Of a DNA stretch of 35,204 bases, positions 27,864 to 35,204 are shown one piece after another (within the stretch, counting starts at the first letter, position 1; every line of letters starts with the position of its first letter). The position numbers and the translations under genes were made by a program. Under the pieces are notes generated by a model. That model was given only the letters and a program-made list of their open reading frames with translations, made no database searches and had not been told where the DNA came from. The DNA comes from Novosphingobium piscinae (GTDB lineage Bacteria > Pseudomonadota > Alphaproteobacteria > Sphingomonadales > Sphingomonadaceae), in assembly GCF_014230355.1 (NCBI RefSeq), contig NZ_JACLAX010000023.1, forward strand, positions 1 through 35,204, given 5' to 3'.

Positions 27864-27980
27864 GTGGGTCGGTTCCCTCAGCGGAGACTGTCGGCCGTGC
27901 TTCTGGCACAGCGCGCGGCGCGAGGGAACCGTCCGCGGGCGCCCGGAGGCCGCGACTGTCCATGTGCCCGCTCGCAGGGC

Positions 27981-28008
27981 TTGTCTGGCCGCCACGAACG
28001 CGTATCTC
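27981..28008 (+). promoter_or_regulatory. Probable glnD promoter
   Basis: TTGTCT (27981-27986), a 16-bp spacer and TATCTC (28003-28008). It would start transcription close to 28015-28020, so the upstream in-frame ATG at 27962 is unlikely to be the glnD start. Confidence 0.45.
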
Positions 28009-28019
28009 GGACACTCCGC

Positions 28020-28049
28020 ATGAGCCACATCGAGCACCCCTGCCCTTGA
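28020..28049 (+). CDS. Possible 9-codon leader reading frame coupled to glnD
   Basis: ATG 28020 opens the frame MSHIEHPCP, whose TGA (28047-28049) overlaps the proposed TTG start of glnD (28046-28048) as TTGA. It lies a few bases from the expected transcription start and has no ribosome binding site, so it would be read leaderless. The glnD start has no ribosome binding site either. A chance frame is quite possible. Confidence 0.3.
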   Translation: MSHIEHPCP

Positions 28050-30796
28050 CCAGCCCCCGGATTGCCAACCAGCGCGCCATCGTCGAGCGGCGCGGCCTTG
28101 CCGTCGCGATCGGCGACCTGGTGGCCGAGCACGGCGCTGAACGGTCACGGCCCAAGGTCGTCGCGCTGCTGCGCGGCGCGCTCGATGCCGGGCGGGCGGA
28201 AATCGCCCGGCGTCTGGCCGACAAGCCTTCGGCCGGCACCGAGTGCGCGGCGGCGCAGGCCTTCCTCGTCGACCAGCTGGTGCGGGTGATCTACGATCAC
28301 GTGGTCGGCTACGTCTATCGCGCGTCCAACCGCTCGACCGGCGAGCGCATCGCCGTGCTGGCGGTGGGCGGCTACGGCCGCGGCGAGATGGCGCCGCATT
28401 CGGATGTCGACATCGCCTTCATCACCCCGAGCAAGCAGACCGCCTGGTGCGAGCAGGTGATCGAGGCGATGCTCTACTTCCTGTGGGACCTGGGCCTCAA
28501 AGTCGGGCAGTCGAGCCGCTCGCTCGACGAAATGGTGCGGATGGCGCGCGGCGACCTGACGATCCGCACCGCCCTGCTCGAGGGGCGCTACGTGTGGGGC
28601 GACCAGGACCTTTACGACGAGGCCCAGCAGCGGTTCTGGACCGAGGTGGTCCACGGCACCGAGCGGCAGTTCGTGGCGGAGAAGCTGGCCGAGCGCAACG
28701 AGCGCCACAAGCGGCTGGGGGACAGCCGTTACGTGGTCGAGCCCAATGTCAAGGAAGGCAAGGGCGGGCTGCGCGACCTGCACACGCTGTACTGGATCGG
28801 CAAGTACATCCACAAGGTGCGCGATGCCTCCGAGCTGGTTGACGTCGGCCTGCTGACCCCGGCCGAATACCGCGCCTTCCGTCGCGCCGAGGCGTTCTTC
28901 TGGGCGGTGCGCTGCCACCTCCACACGATCACCCGCCGTGCCGAGGACCGGCTGACCTTCGACCTCCAGCGCGAGGTGGCCACCCGCATGCAGTTCGCCG
29001 AACGCCCCGGCAAGAGCGCAGTCGAGCGGTTCATGCAGCTGTTCTTCCTCCACGCCAAGCGGGTGGGCGCGCTGACCGGGGTGTTCCTGGCCCAGCTCGA
29101 CGAGCAGTTCGCCAAGCGGCAGCCGCGCGGGCTGCTGGCCGGCTTCCGCACCCGGGCGCGCAGCCTCAAGGGCTACCGGGTGTTCGGCGGCAAGATCAAC
29201 GTGCCCGGCGACGACTGGTTCGCCCAGGACCCGGTTCGGCTGATCGAGATCTTCGCCCTGGCCGATGCCGAACGGCTCGAGATCCATCCCGAGGCGATGC
29301 GGCTGGCCGCGCGCGATGCCAAGCTGATCGATGCCCGGGTGCGCAAGGATCCGCGCGCCAATGCGCTGTTCATGGACATCCTGACCAGCCGCCACGATCC
29401 CGAGACGATCCTGCGCTGGTTCAACGAGGCCGGGGTATTCGGCCGCTTCGTGCCCGATTTCGGGCGGGTCAACGCGCAGATGCAGTTCGACATGTACCAC
29501 CACTACACGGTGGACGAGCACACCATCCGCGCCATCGGGCTACTCGCGCGGATCGAGCGCGGCGAGCTGGGCAGCGACCATCCGCTCGCCACCCAGATCC
29601 TCCCCAAGATCCAGTCGCGCCGCGCGCTCTATGCCTCGGTGCTGCTGCATGACATCGCCAAGGGCCGCCGCGGTGACCATTCGGTGCTGGGCGCCGACGT
29701 GGCGTTCAAGCTGTGCCCGCGCTTCGGCATGGACGAGGCCGAGACCGAGCTGACCGCCTGGCTGGTGCGCCACCACCTGCTGCTCAGCGCCACCGCGTTC
29801 AAGCGCGACCTCGCCGACTGGAAGACGATCAGCGACTTCGTCGAGGTGGTCCAGTCGGTCGAGCGGCTGCGCACCCTGACCCTGCTGACCATCGTCGACA
29901 TCCGCGCAGTCGGCCCCGGGGTGTGGAACTCGTGGAAGCGCCAGCTGATCGGCGAGGTCTACGAACTGTCCGAGGAACGGCTGCGGCTGGGCCATGCCGA
30001 GCACGGCCGGGCCCAGCGCGTCGCGGCCAAGAAGGGGCTGGTCGGCGAGGGTCTGCGCGGCGAGGCCGGGCTGGTCGACACGATCGGGGCCCAGCTGTCC
30101 GATGCCTACTGGATCGCCGAGCCGGAGGACATCATCGCGATGAACCTGCGGCAGCTGGCACGGGCCCGGGGCCTGCCGCTGGACGTGGCGACCGAATACT
30201 ACGCGGCGCGCGGCGCCACGCTCGTCACGGTCATCGCGGCCGATCACCCGGGGCTGTTCTACCGCATCGCTGGGGGCATCCACCTGGCCGGCGGCAACAT
30301 CATCGACGCCCGCATCCACACCGCGCGCAACGGCATGGCGGTCGACAACTTCCTGGTGCAGGACCCGCTCGGCCGGCCGTTCATGGAGGACACCCAGCTG
30401 GCCCGGCTGCGCACCGCGATCGGCGATGCCCTGGCCAACCGCGTCAAGCTGACCCCGCAGCTCGCCGCCCGGCCGCTGCCGCGCGCCCGCGCCGAGCACT
30501 TCCCGGTGCGGCCGCGGGTCGAGTTCGACAACAAGGCCTCGAACCGCTTCACCGTCATCGAGGTCAACGCGCGCGACCGGCCGGCGCTGCTCCACCGCCT
30601 CGCCCGGGGGCTGTTCGAGGCGCGGCTGATCGTCCACTCGGCGCATATCACCACCTATGGCGAGCGCGCCGCCGACACCTTCTACGTCACCGACGTGCTC
30701 GGCGAGAAGATCGCCGAGACGGCGCGACTCAAGGCGGTCGAACGCCAGCTGCTGGCCGCCGCGGCCGAAGAAACGATCGAGGTCGAGCTGGCCTGA
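28046..30796 (+). CDS. glnD: [Protein-PII] uridylyltransferase / uridylyl-removing enzyme
   Basis: A 916-residue nitrogen-status sensor that uridylylates PII at low glutamine and deuridylylates it at high glutamine. The nucleotidyltransferase domain has VGGYGRGEMAPHSDVDIAF (G108-G109, D120, D122). The GlnD core VVEPNVKEGKGGLRDLHTLY follows. The HD domain shows HHYTVDEHTIRAIG and LLHDIAKGRRGDHS. Two C-terminal ACT domains follow: VIAADHPGLFYRIAGGIHLA and VIEVNARDRPALLHRLARGL. All catalytic elements are present, so both activities are expected. No ATG matches the family N-terminus. TTG 28046 is the best choice (promoter at 27981, homology from SPRIANQRAIVERR); the start is uncertain. Divergent from lgt. 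Confidence 0.95.
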   Translation: MTSPRIANQRAIVERRGLAVAIGDLVAEHGAERSRPKVVALLRGALDAGRAEIARRLADKPSAGTECAAAQAFLVDQLVRVIYDHVVGYVYRASNRSTGERIAVLAVGGYGRGEMAPHSDVDIAFITPSKQTAWCEQVIEAMLYFLWDLGLKVGQSSRSLDEMVRMARGDLTIRTALLEGRYVWGDQDLYDEAQQRFWTEVVHGTERQFVAEKLAERNERHKRLGDSRYVVEPNVKEGKGGLRDLHTLYWIGKYIHKVRDASELVDVGLLTPAEYRAFRRAEAFFWAVRCHLHTITRRAEDRLTFDLQREVATRMQFAERPGKSAVERFMQLFFLHAKRVGALTGVFLAQLDEQFAKRQPRGLLAGFRTRARSLKGYRVFGGKINVPGDDWFAQDPVRLIEIFALADAERLEIHPEAMRLAARDAKLIDARVRKDPRANALFMDILTSRHDPETILRWFNEAGVFGRFVPDFGRVNAQMQFDMYHHYTVDEHTIRAIGLLARIERGELGSDHPLATQILPKIQSRRALYASVLLHDIAKGRRGDHSVLGADVAFKLCPRFGMDEAETELTAWLVRHHLLLSATAFKRDLADWKTISDFVEVVQSVERLRTLTLLTIVDIRAVGPGVWNSWKRQLIGEVYELSEERLRLGHAEHGRAQRVAAKKGLVGEGLRGEAGLVDTIGAQLSDAYWIAEPEDIIAMNLRQLARARGLPLDVATEYYAARGATLVTVIAADHPGLFYRIAGGIHLAGGNIIDARIHTARNGMAVDNFLVQDPLGRPFMEDTQLARLRTAIGDALANRVKLTPQLAARPLPRARAEHFPVRPRVEFDNKASNRFTVIEVNARDRPALLHRLARGLFEARLIVHSAHITTYGERAADTFYVTDVLGEKIAETARLKAVERQLLAAAAEETIEVELA

Positions 30797-30970
30797 CCGG
30801 CAGGCCGTGCCGACGCGGCCCCGGCCGCGCGGAACGGATTGCTCAGTGTTCGTTTACCTTGCTGGGCGCATGGCCGCGCGGCCAACGCATTTTGCCCGCT
30901 TCCCCGCAGCCGCGATTCGCATTAAGGACGCGGCGACGAGCAGATTATCGGCAACCACAGGAGAACGAAT

Positions 30971-31513
30971 ATAGCTCCCCCACCCCGGCGTATGTTGCAG
31001 CCCCCGGTCAAGAGCGGGCCGCGCTACAATCATCTCATCCAGTCGGACAAGGTCCGCGTCATCGATGAGAACGGAGAGAACCTTGGCGTGATGTACACGC
31101 GCGAGGCCATCGAGCAGGCGGCCGAAGTCGGCCTCGATCTCGTGGAAGTCTCCCCCAACGCCGATCCGCCGGTCTGCAAGTTCCTTGACGTGGGCAAGTA
31201 CCGCTACGAGGCCCAGAAAAAGGCCAACCAGGCCCGCAAGACCCAGAAGACGCAGGAGATCAAGGAGATCAAGATGCGTCCGAACATCGACGATCACGAC
31301 TATGACGTGAAGATGCGGGCGATGCACAAGTTCATCGGCGAGGGCGACAAGGTCAAGGTCACCCTGCGCTTCCGCGGCCGCGAGCTGTCGCACCAGCAGC
31401 TCGGCATGAACCTGCTGCGCCGCGTGCAGGAGGACATCGCCGAGGTCGCCAAGGTCGAGGCCTATCCGCGCATGGAAGGCCGCCAGATGCTGATGGTGGT
31501 CTCGCCGAAGTAA
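30971..31513 (+). CDS. infC: Translation initiation factor IF-3 (probable AUA start)
   Basis: A 180-residue factor that binds the 30S subunit and checks the start codon. The N-domain shows [20 protein letters not shown] and [20 protein letters not shown]. The linker is rich in K and Q ([20 protein letters not shown]). The C-domain has [34 protein letters not shown] and [16 protein letters not shown]. The usual start would be ATG 30992, but it has no ribosome binding site. In the same frame ATA at 30971 lies six bases after AGGAGA (30959-30964) and adds the residues APPPRR. Non-canonical starts are known for infC (AUU in E. coli), where IF-3 represses its own translation. The start is therefore placed at ATA. 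A terminator follows. Confidence 0.93.
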   Translation: MAPPPRRMLQPPVKSGPRYNHLIQSDKVRVIDENGENLGVMYTREAIEQAAEVGLDLVEVSPNADPPVCKFLDVGKYRYEAQKKANQARKTQKTQEIKEIKMRPNIDDHDYDVKMRAMHKFIGEGDKVKVTLRFRGRELSHQQLGMNLLRRVQEDIAEVAKVEAYPRMEGRQMLMVVSPK

Positions 31514-31544
31514 GGCCAGCGGGGTTTCACCCCAGGCCGGCAGA

Positions 31545-31569
31545 GGGCGTCCCCGCGGGGGCGCCTTTT
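31545..31569 (+). terminator. Intrinsic terminator after infC
   Basis: GGCGTCCCC (31545-31553) pairs with GGGGGCGCC (31557-31565), with one G-T wobble and a three-base loop, followed by TTTT. rpmI does not follow infC here. Confidence 0.85.
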
Positions 31570-31600
31570 GCGTGTGGGAGGGTCAGACGCCCCCGCTCCC

Positions 31601-31670
31601 CGTCATCCCGGCGAAGGCTGGGATCTCCCCCCTCGCCGCAGAAGATGCCAGCCTACGCTGGCATGACGGG
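31601..31670. repeat. REP-like inverted repeat element 1
   Basis: Two inverted 23-bp copies (31603-31625 and the reverse complement of 31644-31666) match at 19 of 23 positions. The shared core is AGGCTGG. This CATCCCGGCGAAGGCTGGGA type is a common intergenic palindrome in sphingomonad genomes (from memory). No gene overlaps it. Confidence 0.7.
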
Positions 31671-31766
31671 ATGGAGGGGAGGGCTGACTTCGGCTCGGCG
31701 GGTTGCGCCTGATTGAGGACATTCGGGAAGCGAGCAGAAACAGGCTCTGGCCGGTTCCTACATTAT

Positions 31767-31855
31767 CGTCGCCCCGGACTTGATCCGGGGCCCGGCGAAC
31801 CTTTTTGGCCGCGGCGCAAACAAGGAAGCTTGGTCCCGGGTCAAGCCCGGGACGC
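31767..31855. repeat. REP-like inverted repeat element 2
   Basis: Two hairpins are present: CCCCGGA-CTTGA-TCCGGGG (31772-31778/31784-31790) and GTCCCGGG-TCAAG-CCCGGGAC (31833-31840/31846-31853). Their loops CTTGA and TCAAG are reverse complements, so they are inverted copies of one unit. With element 1 this fills most of the 549-bp gap between infC and the J-domain gene (31514-32062). The remainder of the gap shows no credible gene. Confidence 0.7.
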
Positions 31856-32062
31856 CGTGGAAAGTGGCGGGGTGGATCAACTACGAGGTCGGTTTGCGCC
31901 CTTGTAAGATGCTGAAATACATGACTTGTCGCGCACAAAACCCGCTCGGCCTGCGCGGGGTTGGGGAGGTAGCCGATTGCTGTGCTGACGCAACTGTCGG
32001 TCGATCCCGCCAACGTCCGCTTGCCACCCATCTCGGCCATCAGGCAGGCCCGGAAGCCACCC

Positions 32063-32596
32063 CTACCCTTTCCACTCCCGCCGCTCCTCGGCGGCGCGCA
32101 GCACCTCGTAGCTGACCTGGAGCTTGCGGAACTCCTCCGCGGCGGCGGCATCGCCCGGCTTGACGTCGGGATGGACCGCCTTGGCCCTGGTGCGCCACGC
32201 CTTCTTGACGGCCTCGAAATCGGCATCATGGTCGAGCCCGAGCACCTCGAGCGCCTTCATCTCGTCGCGGCTGCGGCTGCCGTCGCCCGAGCCGGCCCAG
32301 CCATAATGGGCCGATTCCTTGTAGCCGGCATTGTCCGAGGTCTCGCGCTGCTCGCGCGCGGCGGCTTCCTCGGCGGTGAGCCCGGCGAAATAGTCCCAGC
32401 CCGAATTGTACTCGGCCGCGTGCTGCTGGCAGAAGTACCAGCGATCGGGGCTGTTGGGGGATTTCGGCGCCGGGCAATCGCCCTTTTCGTGGCAGCCGGC
32501 GCGATCGCACATGCGCACCGGCGCGGCATCGGTGGCGCTGCCATAGCCGCGCCAGCGCGGGAAACCCCAGTCATTCGTTCGGCGCGCGCGGCTCAT
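32063..32596 (-). CDS. J-domain protein with N-terminal Cys/His cluster
   Basis: A 177-residue cytosolic co-chaperone-like protein. The C-terminal J domain is EVLGLDHDADFEAVKKAWR, then KAVHPDVKPGD with the essential HPD motif, then FRKLQVSYEVLRAAEER. This domain stimulates the ATPase of a DnaK-type chaperone. The N-terminal half has a possible zinc site: CDRAGCHEKGDC followed by YFCQQH. Between them is SGWDYFAGLTAEEAAAREQ. It lacks the G/F and CxxCxGxG regions of DnaJ, so it is a class III J protein; the client is unknown. ATG 32596 starts the conserved SRARRTNDWGFPRWRGYG region. Downstream of pal on the same strand after 124 bp. Confidence 0.88.
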   Translation of the reverse strand: MSRARRTNDWGFPRWRGYGSATDAAPVRMCDRAGCHEKGDCPAPKSPNSPDRWYFCQQHAAEYNSGWDYFAGLTAEEAAAREQRETSDNAGYKESAHYGWAGSGDGSRSRDEMKALEVLGLDHDADFEAVKKAWRTRAKAVHPDVKPGDAAAAEEFRKLQVSYEVLRAAEERREWKG

Positions 32597-32686
32597 GGCC
32601 GGGAGATAGGGGCAGGCGGGGGGGCGAGGCAAGGCCCGAAACGGGCAACCCCGCCCGGCACCCCGAGTCGGACCGGCCGCCCGTGC

Positions 32687-32706
32687 CCCTCCCGCCTCGG
32701 GGAGGG
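32687..32706 (-). terminator. GC-rich hairpin after pal
   Basis: CCCTCCC (32687-32693) and GGGAGGG (32700-32706) form a perfect 7-bp stem with a six-base loop, 14 bases after the pal stop. No T tract follows, so termination here is only possible. Confidence 0.4.
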
Positions 32707-32720
32707 ACCCGGGCGGGCGA

Positions 32721-33275
32721 TCAATCGACCGTGACGGTCACGGCGCGGCGGTTCTTGGCCCAGCTCTCCTCGTCCGAGCCGAGCGCGACCGGGCGCTCCT
32801 TGCCGTAGCTGACCGTGGTCAGCCGCGCGGCATCGACTCCCAGGCTGACCAGGTAGTTCTTCGCTGCCGTGGCGCGGCGCTCGCCCAGGGCGAGGTTGTA
32901 CTCGCGGGTGCCGCGCTCGTCGGCGTGGCCCTCGAGCGTGGCGCGCTTGGCCGGATACTTCAGCAACCACTGTGCCTGCGCGGTCAGCGCGGCGGTGTCG
33001 GCGGCGTCGATGTTGTAGCGGTCGGTGTCGAAGTAGATCGTGTCCTGGCCCATCAGGCTGGCGACGAAATCGGCCTGGCTGCCCGCTGCGGGGCCGCTGA
33101 CCGTGGCCGGTGCCGGGGCTTCGGTGGCGGTGGCCGGAGCCGGCGGCGGGGGCGGCAGCTCGGCCGGGGCCTTCTTGGCGCAGCCCGACAGGCCGAGGCC
33201 CCCCGCCAGCAGCAGGGCGGCGGCGAACCGGAGCGTGGCCGGCGGGGTCTTCATTCGGGGATTGCGCAGGGTCAT
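32721..33275 (-). CDS. pal: Peptidoglycan-associated lipoprotein Pal
   Basis: A 184-residue outer-membrane lipoprotein of the Tol-Pal system, which ties the outer membrane to peptidoglycan during division. The signal sequence LRFAAALLLAGGLGLSGCAK has lipobox LSGC. A Pro/Ala-rich linker (ELPPPPPAPATATEAPAPA) precedes the OmpA-like domain: TIYFDTDRYNID, LEGHADERGTREYNLALGER, RATAAKNYLVSLGV, SYGKERPVALG and KNRRAVTVTVD. The D and R residues that bind diaminopimelate are present. ATG 33275 is chosen because AAGGAG lies seven bases before it; the ATG two codons upstream would be too close. It follows tolB by 22 bp and is cotranscribed with tolA and tolB. Confidence 0.96.
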   Translation of the reverse strand: MTLRNPRMKTPPATLRFAAALLLAGGLGLSGCAKKAPAELPPPPPAPATATEAPAPATVSGPAAGSQADFVASLMGQDTIYFDTDRYNIDAADTAALTAQAQWLLKYPAKRATLEGHADERGTREYNLALGERRATAAKNYLVSLGVDAARLTTVSYGKERPVALGSDEESWAKNRRAVTVTVD

Positions 33276-33297
33276 CGGCATTCTCCTTGTCAAATCG

Positions 33298-34683
33298 TCA
33301 CGGCCGCACCGGGCCCCAGGCGGGATCCGAGGCATCCACCGGGGTGGGGAGCCTGCGCTCGTTCCGCCCGGTCAGGTCGACCTGCCAGATCCCGGTCCGG
33401 CCCGAGCCCTTCTCCGTGCGGAAGAACTGCACGATCCGGCCGTTGGGCGACCAGGTCGGGGCCTCGTCCTGCCAGCTGTCGGTCAGGTAGCGCAGGTTAG
33501 ACCCGGCCGGGCTGATTACGGCAATACGGAAATTGCCGGCTATGTGGGTGAAGGCGATCTGGTCGCCGCGCGGGCTCCATTCCGGGGTGGCGGCGCGCCC
33601 GCCGAAGAAGCTGATCCGCTTCTGGTTGGCGCCATCGGCGTCCATCACGTAGATCTGCTGGCCGCCCGAGCGATCGCTCTCGAACACGATCTTGCTGCCA
33701 TCGGGCGAGAACGAGCCGCCGATGTTGATCCCCGGCGTATTGGTCAGCCGCTGCGGCTGCCCGCCGCCGGCGGCCGAGATCTTGTAGATGTCGGTATTGC
33801 CGCCGACCGCCATCGAATAGAGGATCCACTTGCCATCGGGCGACCAGCGCGGGGCGAAGGTGGGATTGGTGCTCTGGGTGATCAGGCGCTGCTTGCCGGT
33901 CTCCAGATCATAGACGTAGATCCGCGGATAGCCGTTGAAGTAGCTGAGATAGAGCAGCGACTTGTAGTCCGGCGCGTAGCGCGGGGTCAGCGCGATCGCC
34001 TGGCCCGTGGTGATGTAGCGGTGGTTGGCGCCGTCCGAATCCATGATCGCCAGCCGCTTCATCCGGCGGTCCTTGGGGCCGGTCTCGGCGATGTAGGCGA
34101 TCTTCGAATCGAAGAACGGGCTCTCGCCCGACAGGCGCGAGTACACGAGGTCGGCGCACTTGTGCGCGGCCCGGCGCCAGTCCGCCGGCGGGACCTGCCA
34201 GCCGCCCTTGACCAGCTGCTGGCGCAGCGCGACGTCGTACAGGTAGCAACCCACCGTCAGGCTGCCGTCACTGTTGGCGCGGACGTAGCCGTGGACCAGC
34301 ATCTCCGCCCCGCGGCCCGACCACACGCCGAAATCGGGCGCGACGATCTGGCCGAAGCTGGGCTGCGGCAGGGCATCGGGCCCGGCGGGCTTGAACAGGC
34401 CGTTGTTCTTGAGGTCCGAGGTGATGACATCGGCCAGCGCCCGGCCAAGCCCGGCGGTCGATCCCGCGCTGGTCTGGGTGGCGATGTCGGCATTGGTGGC
34501 GAAGGTGGGGATGGCGATGCCGAGGTCCTGCCACGGGGTCTCGTCCGAGACCGAGCCGGTCAGCCCCCCCTCCGCGGGCGCGGTCGTGGTCGGCGTGACC
34601 ACGGGCTGGGGCGCGACCTGTGGCTGGGCCACGGCGGCGGTGCCGAGCAGCAGGGCAAGCAGGGGCAGGCGGCGGACGATCAT
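33298..34683 (-). CDS. tolB: Tol-Pal system beta-propeller protein TolB
   Basis: A 461-residue periplasmic protein. The signal peptide RRLPLLALLLGTAAVAQ ends near residue 20. The N-terminal domain (IAIPTFATN, VITSDLKNNGLFKPAG, LVYSRLSGESPFFDSKIAYI) precedes a six-bladed WD40-like propeller. Its repeats include PRYAPDYKSLLYLSY, PRWSPDGKWILYSM, SFSPDGSKIVFESDRSGG and PEWSPRGDQIAFT. The segment SKIAYIAETG matches classical TolB. TolB binds Pal and TolA during cell-envelope constriction. A P/T/Q-rich insert (about residues 20-45) separates the signal from the first domain. The start overlaps the tolA stop by four bases (ATGA), implying coupling. Confidence 0.96.
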   Translation of the reverse strand: MIVRRLPLLALLLGTAAVAQPQVAPQPVVTPTTTAPAEGGLTGSVSDETPWQDLGIAIPTFATNADIATQTSAGSTAGLGRALADVITSDLKNNGLFKPAGPDALPQPSFGQIVAPDFGVWSGRGAEMLVHGYVRANSDGSLTVGCYLYDVALRQQLVKGGWQVPPADWRRAAHKCADLVYSRLSGESPFFDSKIAYIAETGPKDRRMKRLAIMDSDGANHRYITTGQAIALTPRYAPDYKSLLYLSYFNGYPRIYVYDLETGKQRLITQSTNPTFAPRWSPDGKWILYSMAVGGNTDIYKISAAGGGQPQRLTNTPGINIGGSFSPDGSKIVFESDRSGGQQIYVMDADGANQKRISFFGGRAATPEWSPRGDQIAFTHIAGNFRIAVISPAGSNLRYLTDSWQDEAPTWSPNGRIVQFFRTEKGSGRTGIWQVDLTGRNERRLPTPVDASDPAWGPVRP

Positions 34684-35204
34684 TGCGACAACTTCCTGTC
34701 AAAGCGGAACTGGGCCACGTGCTTCCACGCGGCATAGAGATCGGCGGGCAAATCGAACGGCGCGGCCAGCCGGACCGCGCGCATCGCCTGCTCGACATGG
34801 CGCTGGGCCTGCGGCCGGTTGGCATCGGTCACGCCCGACTGGCTGACCAGACGGGGCGGTCCGGCCAGGGTTCCATCGGGATTGAGATCCCAGCTCAGCA
34901 CGGTGACGAGCTGGTCGGCCTCGGCGCCTTGTGGGGCGATCCACTTCGGCTTGAGCTGGCGGGCGATCGCTCCCGATAGCGCGGCGCGGACGGCCGGACC
35001 GATCGTCTGGGCCGGCACCGCGGCATCGCGTGCCGCCGGGTTCTGCCCGCCGGGCAGGCCCTTGAGGAAATCGTCCCCCAGCCGCGAACCGCCGCCCCCG
35101 GCGCGGCCCGGCGGGGTGGGCTTGGCCGGAGCCGGGCGGGCGGCCGGAGCGGCCGGCCGGGTGGGCGCCGGCTTGCCCGGGGCTGGCTTGGCCGGGGCCG
35201 GCTG
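34680..35204 (-). CDS. tolA: TolA C-terminal part (partial, runs off the window)
   Basis: The frame is open from the window edge at 35204 to TGA at 34680-34682, giving 174 residues with no start in view. The first visible part is a low-complexity P/A/K linker (PAPAKPAPGKPAPTRPAAP and similar), expected to span the periplasm. A globular C-terminal domain follows, with AALSGAIARQLKPKW, DQLVTVLSWDLNPDGTL and HVEQAMRAVRLAAPFDLP. The end is DLYAAWKHVAQFRFDRKLSQ. The linker, the C-terminal domain and the place before tolB and pal identify TolA or a TonB-like transducer filling that role; TolA links the TolQR motor to TolB and Pal. Confidence 0.88.
   Translation of the reverse strand, partial: QPAPAKPAPGKPAPTRPAAPAARPAPAKPTPPGRAGGGGSRLGDDFLKGLPGGQNPAARDAAVPAQTIGPAVRAALSGAIARQLKPKWIAPQGAEADQLVTVLSWDLNPDGTLAGPPRLVSQSGVTDANRPQAQRHVEQAMRAVRLAAPFDLPADLYAAWKHVAQFRFDRKLSQ

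Noticed and set aside
27962..28045. ATG 27962 as start of glnD
   Set aside because: It lies before the probable promoter at 27981-28008, has no ribosome binding site and would add about 28 residues unlike GlnD N-termini.
31603..32229. Minus-strand open frame across the infC/J-domain gap (contains strings like RRPGLDPGP)
   Set aside because: It reads through the REP-like repeats; such R/P/G-rich strings are typical translations of those palindromes, and it overlaps the real J-domain gene at its start.
35040..35204. GCCGG-rich repeats at the window end as a separate repeat element
   Set aside because: They encode the Pro/Ala/Lys linker of TolA in a frame continuous with the C-terminal domain.

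Overview
The window looks like a chromosomal segment of a high-GC alphaproteobacterium of the sphingomonad group (Sphingomonadaceae/Erythrobacteraceae). The evidence is the set of housekeeping proteins (GyrB, GuaA, GlnD, IF-3, Lgt with a NDUFAF7/MidA-type partner, Tol-Pal), the many TonB-dependent receptors, a receptor/flavin-halogenase pairing typical of these bacteria, and dispersed intergenic palindromes. The assignment rests on protein resemblance from memory, not on a database search.

Layout. 1-2.7 kb: tail of ssb, a Cds1-like cysteine desulfhydrase, and a divergent quinone-reductase/HxlR-regulator pair (ytfG/ytfH type) with a dyad between them. 2.7-4.3 kb: guaA with a small tandem duplication at its N-terminus. 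4.4-4.7 kb: a 27-residue hydrophobic peptide gene with a strong ribosome binding site, a structured leader and its own terminator. 4.9-9.8 kb: a ZnuD-like TonB receptor with a Zur-type dyad upstream, divergent from gyrB. 9.9-22.3 kb: a sugar-acquisition island with a TPR/2OG-Fe(II) oxygenase fusion, a tryptophan-halogenase-like flavoprotein, a TonB receptor, a secreted GH36 alpha-galactosidase, a FadR/GntR regulator, an SGLT-type sodium/sugar symporter, and dgoK and dgoA. 22.4-25.3 kb: ferredoxin-NADP reductase and a lipoprotein 5'-nucleotidase. 25.3-28 kb: lgt, a MidA-like methyltransferase and a DUF2306 membrane protein in an overlapping operon. 28-31.5 kb: glnD and infC. 31.5-32 kb: REP-like inverted repeats. 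32-35.2 kb: a J-domain protein, then tolA-tolB-pal on the minus strand.

How the genes work together. The island reads as a galactoside pathway: TonB import, GH36 release of galactose, uptake by the symporter, then a De Ley-Doudoroff (oxidative) route ending in KDGal kinase (DgoK) and KDPGal aldolase (DgoA). The three enzymes expected before DgoK (galactose dehydrogenase, galactonolactonase, galactonate dehydratase) are not intact. Short relics resembling each one lie together in about 470 bp (17.90-18.37 kb), between the GH36 gene and the regulator. A putative operator next to them shares a TATGATA core with one in front of the symporter. This apparent collapse of the oxidative part of the pathway, with transport, lower pathway and regulator intact, is the main observation of the window.

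Other points of interest are a probable AUA start codon for infC, a possibly leaderless 9-codon reading frame overlapping the TTG start of glnD, the peptide gene with alternative leader hairpins, and the unexplained partnership of a halogenase and a 2OG oxygenase with galactoside uptake. No tRNA, rRNA, CRISPR array or insertion sequence was recognised.
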